Positions 14,693 through 18,502 of a DNA stretch of 18,502 bases are shown piece by piece; the stretch's first letter is position 1; the number at the start of each line of letters is the position of its first letter. The notes beneath the pieces are model-generated. The model was not told the origin of the DNA, searched no databases, and saw only the letters and a list, made by a program, of their open reading frames with translations. The translations under genes were made by a program, and so were the position numbers. The stretch is from Lachnospiraceae bacterium UBA1760. Its GTDB lineage: Bacteria > Bacillota > Clostridia > Lachnospirales > Lachnospiraceae. The stretch is from the NCBI GenBank assembly GCA_002314775.1, contig DCHE01000088.1, positions 144,167-162,668 on the forward strand, read 5' to 3'.

Positions 14693-15877
14693 ATGAATAA
14701 AGACACATTTGAATTGATTGCACCATGCCATTTTGGGCTGGAGGCAGTGTTAAAAAAAGAAATTGAAAAATTAGGCTACGAAATAGTTCTCGTGGAGGAT
14801 GGTCGAATAACCTATAAGGGTGATGCGTCAGCTATCCCACGTTCTAATATATTCCTAAGAACTGCTGAGAGAGTGCTTCTTAAGGTGGGAAGCTTTAAGG
14901 CGGACGATTTTGATATGCTTTTTGAGGGAACAAAGGCTCTTCCATGGGAGAGATATCTTCCAAGATCTGCAAAGTTCTGGGTTACAAAGGCTACAACAAA
15001 TAAAAGTGCTTTGTACAGTGGAAGTGCAATTCAGTCCATAGTAAAAAAGGCAATGGTAGAAAGAATGAAGATGACCTATCATGTTGCGAATTTTGCAGAG
15101 GATGGAGAGGAATATCCAGTAAGAGTATTTATTTTTAAGGATAAAGTTACAATAGGCATCGACACATCAGGAGTTTCGCTTCATAAGAGAGGGTATAGGA
15201 AGCTTGTTGGTAAAGCTCCGATATCAGAGACTCTGGCAGCTGCACTTCTTATGCTTACACCGTGGAATGACAGTCGAATTCTTGTTGACCCGTTTTGTGG
15301 AAGTGGAACATTTCCAATTGAGGCGGCATTAATTGGAGCTAATATTGCTCCGGGAATGAACAGAGAATTTGTTGCTGATAAGTGGGACAAGCTTCTGAAT
15401 AAGAAGCTGTGGTACGAGGCAGTTGACGAGGCTAACAGCCTTATAAAAAAGGATGTTAGTATGAATATTCAGGGTTATGATCTTAATCCGGATATTATTA
15501 AGTGCGCGATACAGAATGCAAGGTCCGCAGGCGTTGATAAGTATATTCATTTTCAGGCTAGAGATGTTAAGGATTTACACAATCCAAAGCCATATGGATT
15601 TATCATCACTAATCCGCCTTATGGTGAAAGACTTGAAGAAAAGTCTGCACTTCCAGCGCTTTACAATCAGATTGGTAAGAGCTATATGGGACTCAAGGAC
15701 TGGTCTATGTACATAATTACATCCTATGAGGATTGTGAAAAATACGTAGGCAAAAAAGCTGATAAGAATAGAAAGATTTACAATGGAATGATTAAGTCGT
15801 ATTTCTATCAGTTTATGGGGCCAAGACCACCGAAGCCAAATAAAAATGTTGTTGAAAAGAAAAATGATAAGGACTGA
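14693..15877 (+). CDS. THUMP-domain class I 23S rRNA guanine-N2 methyltransferase (RlmL/YpsC-like)
   Basis: The 394-residue protein has an N-terminal ferredoxin-like/THUMP RNA-binding region. It begins ELIAPCHFGLEAVLKKEI and includes the SALYSGSAIQSIVKKA stretch typical of the family. The C-terminal Rossmann methyltransferase has SAM-binding motif VDPFCGSGT (198-206) and catalytic motif NPPYGERL (Asn307 to Tyr310), the signature of N2-guanine methylation. The family methylates 23S rRNA, equivalent to E. coli G2445; the exact base here is inferred. Length matches YpsC and the N-terminal half of RlmL without the RlmK domain. ATG 14693 has GTGAGG at 14682-14687, and the promoter at 14624-14652 rules out the longer frame that opens at 14570. 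The protease gene starts 6 bases after its stop. Confidence 0.88.
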   Translation: MNKDTFELIAPCHFGLEAVLKKEIEKLGYEIVLVEDGRITYKGDASAIPRSNIFLRTAERVLLKVGSFKADDFDMLFEGTKALPWERYLPRSAKFWVTKATTNKSALYSGSAIQSIVKKAMVERMKMTYHVANFAEDGEEYPVRVFIFKDKVTIGIDTSGVSLHKRGYRKLVGKAPISETLAAALLMLTPWNDSRILVDPFCGSGTFPIEAALIGANIAPGMNREFVADKWDKLLNKKLWYEAVDEANSLIKKDVSMNIQGYDLNPDIIKCAIQNARSAGVDKYIHFQARDVKDLHNPKPYGFIITNPPYGERLEEKSALPALYNQIGKSYMGLKDWSMYIITSYEDCEKYVGKKADKNRKIYNGMIKSYFYQFMGPRPPKPNKNVVEKKNDKD

Positions 15878-15883
15878 TATTAA

Positions 15884-17650
15884 TTGAAAAAAATAGTAGT
15901 AGTTTTATTTACTATGTTAATGATTCTTGCAACGGCCTTTTTTATTACTGAGGCAAAGCAGGGAAGCATTATTAAGACAAATGAAATAGACAATTCAGTT
16001 GAAGAATTCAGGAAGGATATTATTTCCTACTCCAAGGTTAATACTCCAAGCTTAAAGCTTGAGGGGGTAAGCATTGACAGCTTTAATTATAAGGTCTATC
16101 TGGATGAATCGATGGAGATAATGGCTTCAGAGGATTTTCTTGAGGATGTTATTGGCTGTTCGGTAAACAGATATACCAATGGAAGAGTTATGGTTCAGAG
16201 AAGGGACAATAAAATCTCCTTTGAGAAGGGAAGCAGCGCAGCCACAGTAAATGGCGAGGCAGTAAAGCTTAATGCAAAGCCTTATTTTAGTAAGGACGGC
16301 GAGATATACCTTCCAGTTTCTGATATAATTGGTAAATTGGATTATACAGTTTCCTACAGCTTGTACGATAATTCTATAGATTTCAGGCTGGTTGGAGAGA
16401 GTAATTCTCTGCCAACAGCTTACGATATGAGATCTCAGGGCAGAGTGACGCCTGTCAGAGACCAGGGAAAGCTTGGTACCTGCTGGGCATTTGCATCTCT
16501 TGGAGCTCTTGAGACTACTCTTATGCCGGAGGAGAATAATCAGTATTCAGTAGACCATATAGCGTTAAATAACAGCTATGATCTTGAACTGAATCAGGGC
16601 GGAGAGCATACCATGAGTATTGCGTATCTTGCGGCATGGCAGGGGCCAGTTTATGAAAAGGATGATCCTTACGGGGATGGGGAAACCAACACAAATCTGG
16701 ATGCTGTAAAGCACTTAGAGGAAGCAATTGTAATAGGAAACAGAGATGATGAGGTAATCAAGGGAGCGATATTCAAGTATGGCGGAGTGGAAACCTCGCT
16801 GTATCTTCATATGGAATATGGTGCGACTAAGTCTGATTACTATAATGTAGATACAGCCGCGTATTACTATAACGGTGAGGAGAAGCCAAACCATGATGTA
16901 GTAATTGTTGGCTGGGACGACAATTATTCAAGGAGCAATTTCAAGCTTGAACCTGAGGTGGACGGTGCATATATCTGTAAGAACAGCTGGGGAACAGAGT
17001 TTGGTGACAATGGTTATTTTTATGTGTCCTACGAGGATGTAAATATCTGCCAGCAGTCTATAGTCTATTCAAAGCTTGCTGGAAATAACAATTTTGATAA
17101 GATTTACCAGTCGGATTTGTTAGGCTGGGTAGGACAGATGGGATTTGGTCAGCAGAGTGCATATTTCGCAAATGCGTACACTGCAGGCAAAAATGAAGAG
17201 CTTGCAGCAGTGTCATTTTATGCGACCGGACCAGACACAGAATTTTCAGTGTACCTTGTTCCAAAGTACGAAAATGAAGAATCTCTTATGAACAGAATAT
17301 TTATTGCATCGGGAAATACCAGATATGCCGGATACTATACTGTTAAGCTTGACAATCCAGTAAGGCTTCAGGATAACCAGAAATATGCAGTAATTGTACA
17401 CATAAGTACACCAGGCAGTACAAAGCCTGTAGCAATTGAGTACAATGCAGATGACAGAACTGATTCTGTAGATTTATCAGATGGAGAAGGATATGTTTCA
17501 CTTTACGGAGAGGCCTGGCACAGTGCAGAAAAGACTCAGGACTGTAATATCTGTCTAAAGGCATTTACTAATATTGTCAAGGAAGAGGACAAAGATGACA
17601 CAAAGCTAAATGGTGAAGCAGGTTCCTATATACAGGGAAAAAGTAATTAG
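15884..17650 (+). CDS. Secreted papain-like (C1) cysteine protease with stalk and lectin-like domains
   Basis: The 588-residue product begins with a signal peptide (KKIVVVLFTMLMILATAFF). Residues about 62-176 resemble a copper amine oxidase N-terminal-like 'stalk' domain (NGEAVKLNAKPYF, IYLPVSDIIGKL). The papain-family catalytic domain starts near LPTAYDMRSQ and carries oxyanion Gln194 and nucleophile Cys200 (DQGKLGTCWAFAS), His337 (NHDVVIVGW) and Asn367 (KNSWGTEFGDNGYFY). The C-terminal 190 residues match the lectin-like domain found behind clostridial papain-like proteases (LAAVSFYATGPDTEFSVYLV). I see no sorting signal or second membrane helix, so it is probably released or held by an uncleaved signal. 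The start is TTG 15884, needed to include the signal peptide, with AAGG at 15869-15872. It lies 6 bases after the methyltransferase gene and 25 before the pyrophosphatase gene. Confidence 0.88.
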   Translation: MKKIVVVLFTMLMILATAFFITEAKQGSIIKTNEIDNSVEEFRKDIISYSKVNTPSLKLEGVSIDSFNYKVYLDESMEIMASEDFLEDVIGCSVNRYTNGRVMVQRRDNKISFEKGSSAATVNGEAVKLNAKPYFSKDGEIYLPVSDIIGKLDYTVSYSLYDNSIDFRLVGESNSLPTAYDMRSQGRVTPVRDQGKLGTCWAFASLGALETTLMPEENNQYSVDHIALNNSYDLELNQGGEHTMSIAYLAAWQGPVYEKDDPYGDGETNTNLDAVKHLEEAIVIGNRDDEVIKGAIFKYGGVETSLYLHMEYGATKSDYYNVDTAAYYYNGEEKPNHDVVIVGWDDNYSRSNFKLEPEVDGAYICKNSWGTEFGDNGYFYVSYEDVNICQQSIVYSKLAGNNNFDKIYQSDLLGWVGQMGFGQQSAYFANAYTAGKNEELAAVSFYATGPDTEFSVYLVPKYENEESLMNRIFIASGNTRYAGYYTVKLDNPVRLQDNQKYAVIVHISTPGSTKPVAIEYNADDRTDSVDLSDGEGYVSLYGEAWHSAEKTQDCNICLKAFTNIVKEEDKDDTKLNGEAGSYIQGKSN

Positions 17651-17675
17651 GAAGTATTATACAAGGAGATATATA

Positions 17676-18257
17676 ATGAAAAAGCTTATATTTGCAACTG
17701 GAAATGAAAATAAGATGAAGGAAATCAGAATGATTCTTGCTGACTGTGGTTACGAGATTCTATCTATGAAGGAGGCGGGAATTGACATTGACGTGGAGGA
17801 AAACGGAGCAACCTTCGAGGAAAATGCTGTAATTAAGGCGGAGGCAATTTCAAAGGCCTGTGGCGAGCTTGTACTTGCTGACGATTCGGGGCTTGAGGTT
17901 GACTACCTTGACAAGGCACCGGGAGTTTACTCGGCAAGATTCCTTGGAAGAGACACGAGCTATGATATTAAGAATCAGTATATCATTGATAAGCTCGAGG
18001 GTGTTCCAGATGAGAAGAGAACCGCAAGATTCGTTTGTGCAATTGCTGCAGCATTTCCAGATGGAAGAACTGTTGTTAAGAGGGGAACAATTGAGGGTAT
18101 CATCGGTTATGAGATAAAGGGTGAGAATGGATTTGGATATGATCCAATCTTTTTCCTGCCTGAATATGGCAAGACTACGGCCGAGATTTCTCCAGAGGAT
18201 AAGAACGAGATTAGCCATAGAGGCAGAGCTCTTGAGATGATTAAGAGTGAACTGTAA
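17676..18257 (+). CDS. rdgB: dITP/XTP pyrophosphatase (RdgB/HAM1 family)
   Basis: The 193-residue enzyme hydrolyses dITP, ITP and XTP to the monophosphate and pyrophosphate, keeping deaminated purines out of DNA and RNA. Family motifs are all present: ATGNENKMKEI at the N-terminus, LADDSGLEVDYL (Asp69, Asp70, equivalent to the catalytic Asp of E. coli RdgB), APGVYSARF, GFGYDPIFF and SHRGRAL near the end. Length is normal. AAGGAG at 17663-17668 lies 7 bases before ATG 17676. A longer in-frame reading from 17610 overlaps the protease gene and adds no family sequence. The next gene is a metallophosphoesterase, the same order as ysnA-ysnB in Bacillus subtilis. Confidence 0.95.
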   Translation: MKKLIFATGNENKMKEIRMILADCGYEILSMKEAGIDIDVEENGATFEENAVIKAEAISKACGELVLADDSGLEVDYLDKAPGVYSARFLGRDTSYDIKNQYIIDKLEGVPDEKRTARFVCAIAAAFPDGRTVVKRGTIEGIIGYEIKGENGFGYDPIFFLPEYGKTTAEISPEDKNEISHRGRALEMIKSEL

Positions 18258-18300
18258 ATATTTGCAGGTTCTTAACATAGATGGATTTCAGAAATTGATA

Positions 18301-18333
18301 GAGTTCTAGATAAAACAGAACTCGGTGGTTTTT
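18301..18333 (+). terminator. Weak hairpin between rdgB and the metallophosphoesterase gene
   Basis: GAGTTCT (18301-18307) pairs with AGAACTC (18317-18323) around a 9-base loop. Five Ts follow only after GGTGG, so the U tract is displaced. It may attenuate or partly terminate transcription; I would not call it a strong terminator. Confidence 0.3.
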
Positions 18334-18353
18334 ACGATATTTAGAGGAAAATT

Positions 18354-18502
18354 ATGAGAGTATTGATAATAAGTGACTCCCATGGAAATGACGACTTGGT
18401 TATGGACGTCTATAATTACGAGATGAAGCAAGGCTTAAACACCTTGCTTCATTTAGGTGATGTGGGTAGTGGATATGATAATTTGAGAAGAAAGATACAG
18501 TG
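18354..18502 (+). CDS. Metallophosphoesterase, YfcE/YsnB-like (3'-truncated by the window)
   Basis: Only the first 49 codons are in the window. They begin MRVLIISDSHGN, the D-x-H metal-binding motif of calcineurin-like phosphoesterases, and continue to LLHLGDV, the second metal motif GD. Family members are small cytoplasmic phosphodiesterases of about 160-180 residues; the substrate is not determined here. The ATG follows AGAGGA at about 18343-18348. It sits 96 bases behind rdgB. An 11-bp inverted repeat (18423-18433 with 18442-18452) lies inside the coding region. Confidence 0.88.
   Translation, partial: MRVLIISDSHGNDDLVMDVYNYEMKQGLNTLLHLGDVGSGYDNLRRKIQ
18423..18452. repeat. 11-bp inverted repeat inside the metallophosphoesterase gene
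   Basis: ATGAAGCAAGG and CCTTGCTTCAT are perfect reverse complements around an 8-base loop (18434-18441). The mRNA should form a stable hairpin about 70 bases after the start codon. No T tract follows, so it is not a standard terminator. Confidence 0.9.

Noticed and set aside
16047..16061. CAAGCTTAAAGCTTG palindrome in the protease gene
   Set aside because: It arises from common AAG CTT codons (Lys, Leu) with a one-base centre and is likely chance.

Overview
The window looks like part of the chromosome of a low-GC Gram-positive anaerobe, most likely a Lachnospiraceae-type Clostridium (Butyrivibrio, Roseburia or Eubacterium-like). This is inferred from the AT-rich sequence, strong GGAGG-type ribosome binding sites, a KTGD-type sorting signal with a Lys/Arg tail, a CpsD-type tyrosine kinase with a separate CpsC-type partner, and a papain-like protease of a kind common in gut Firmicutes. 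Every gene I accept lies on the plus strand. I see no tRNA, rRNA, insertion sequence or CRISPR array, and no gene-free stretch longer than about 200 bases.

Layout. (1) 1-3561: a short unrecognised reading frame, a tandem GNAT-like protein and a large AAA+ ATPase of the type found with extracellular contractile injection systems, closed by a strong terminator. (2) 3731-4567: pyridoxamine kinase on its own, with a palindrome near its likely transcription start. (3) 4708-6480: an orphan membrane protein joining a zinc ribbon, one membrane helix and a solute-binding-protein-like ectodomain. (4) 6488-8809: three tandem 16-bp repeats, then homocysteine synthase and a tyrosine phosphatase, closed by a terminator. 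(5) 8926-9963: a tail-anchored protein with a sigma-70 region 2-like N-terminus and a repetitive Asn/Lys linker. (6) 10103-11086: a VanH-like D-lactate dehydrogenase. (7) 11282-13733: a bacterial tyrosine kinase, a Wzz/CpsC chain-length protein and an LCP ligase, which form one operon for surface polysaccharide. (8) 13853-14524: a sortase-anchored surface protein with its own promoter and terminator. (9) 14693 to the end: a 23S rRNA methyltransferase, a secreted papain-like protease, a dITP/XTP pyrophosphatase and the start of a metallophosphoesterase, probably one transcript.

Most genes are housekeeping or cell-surface functions. The tyrosine kinase, CpsC and LCP proteins would control the length and wall attachment of a surface polysaccharide whose glycosyltransferases are not in view. 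The tyrosine phosphatase lies about 2.5 kb upstream of the kinase and could act on the same phosphoproteins, but nothing in the sequence proves this. The least familiar pieces are the sigma-like tail-anchored protein, the zinc ribbon/solute-binding fusion, and the GNAT plus injection-system-type ATPase pair.
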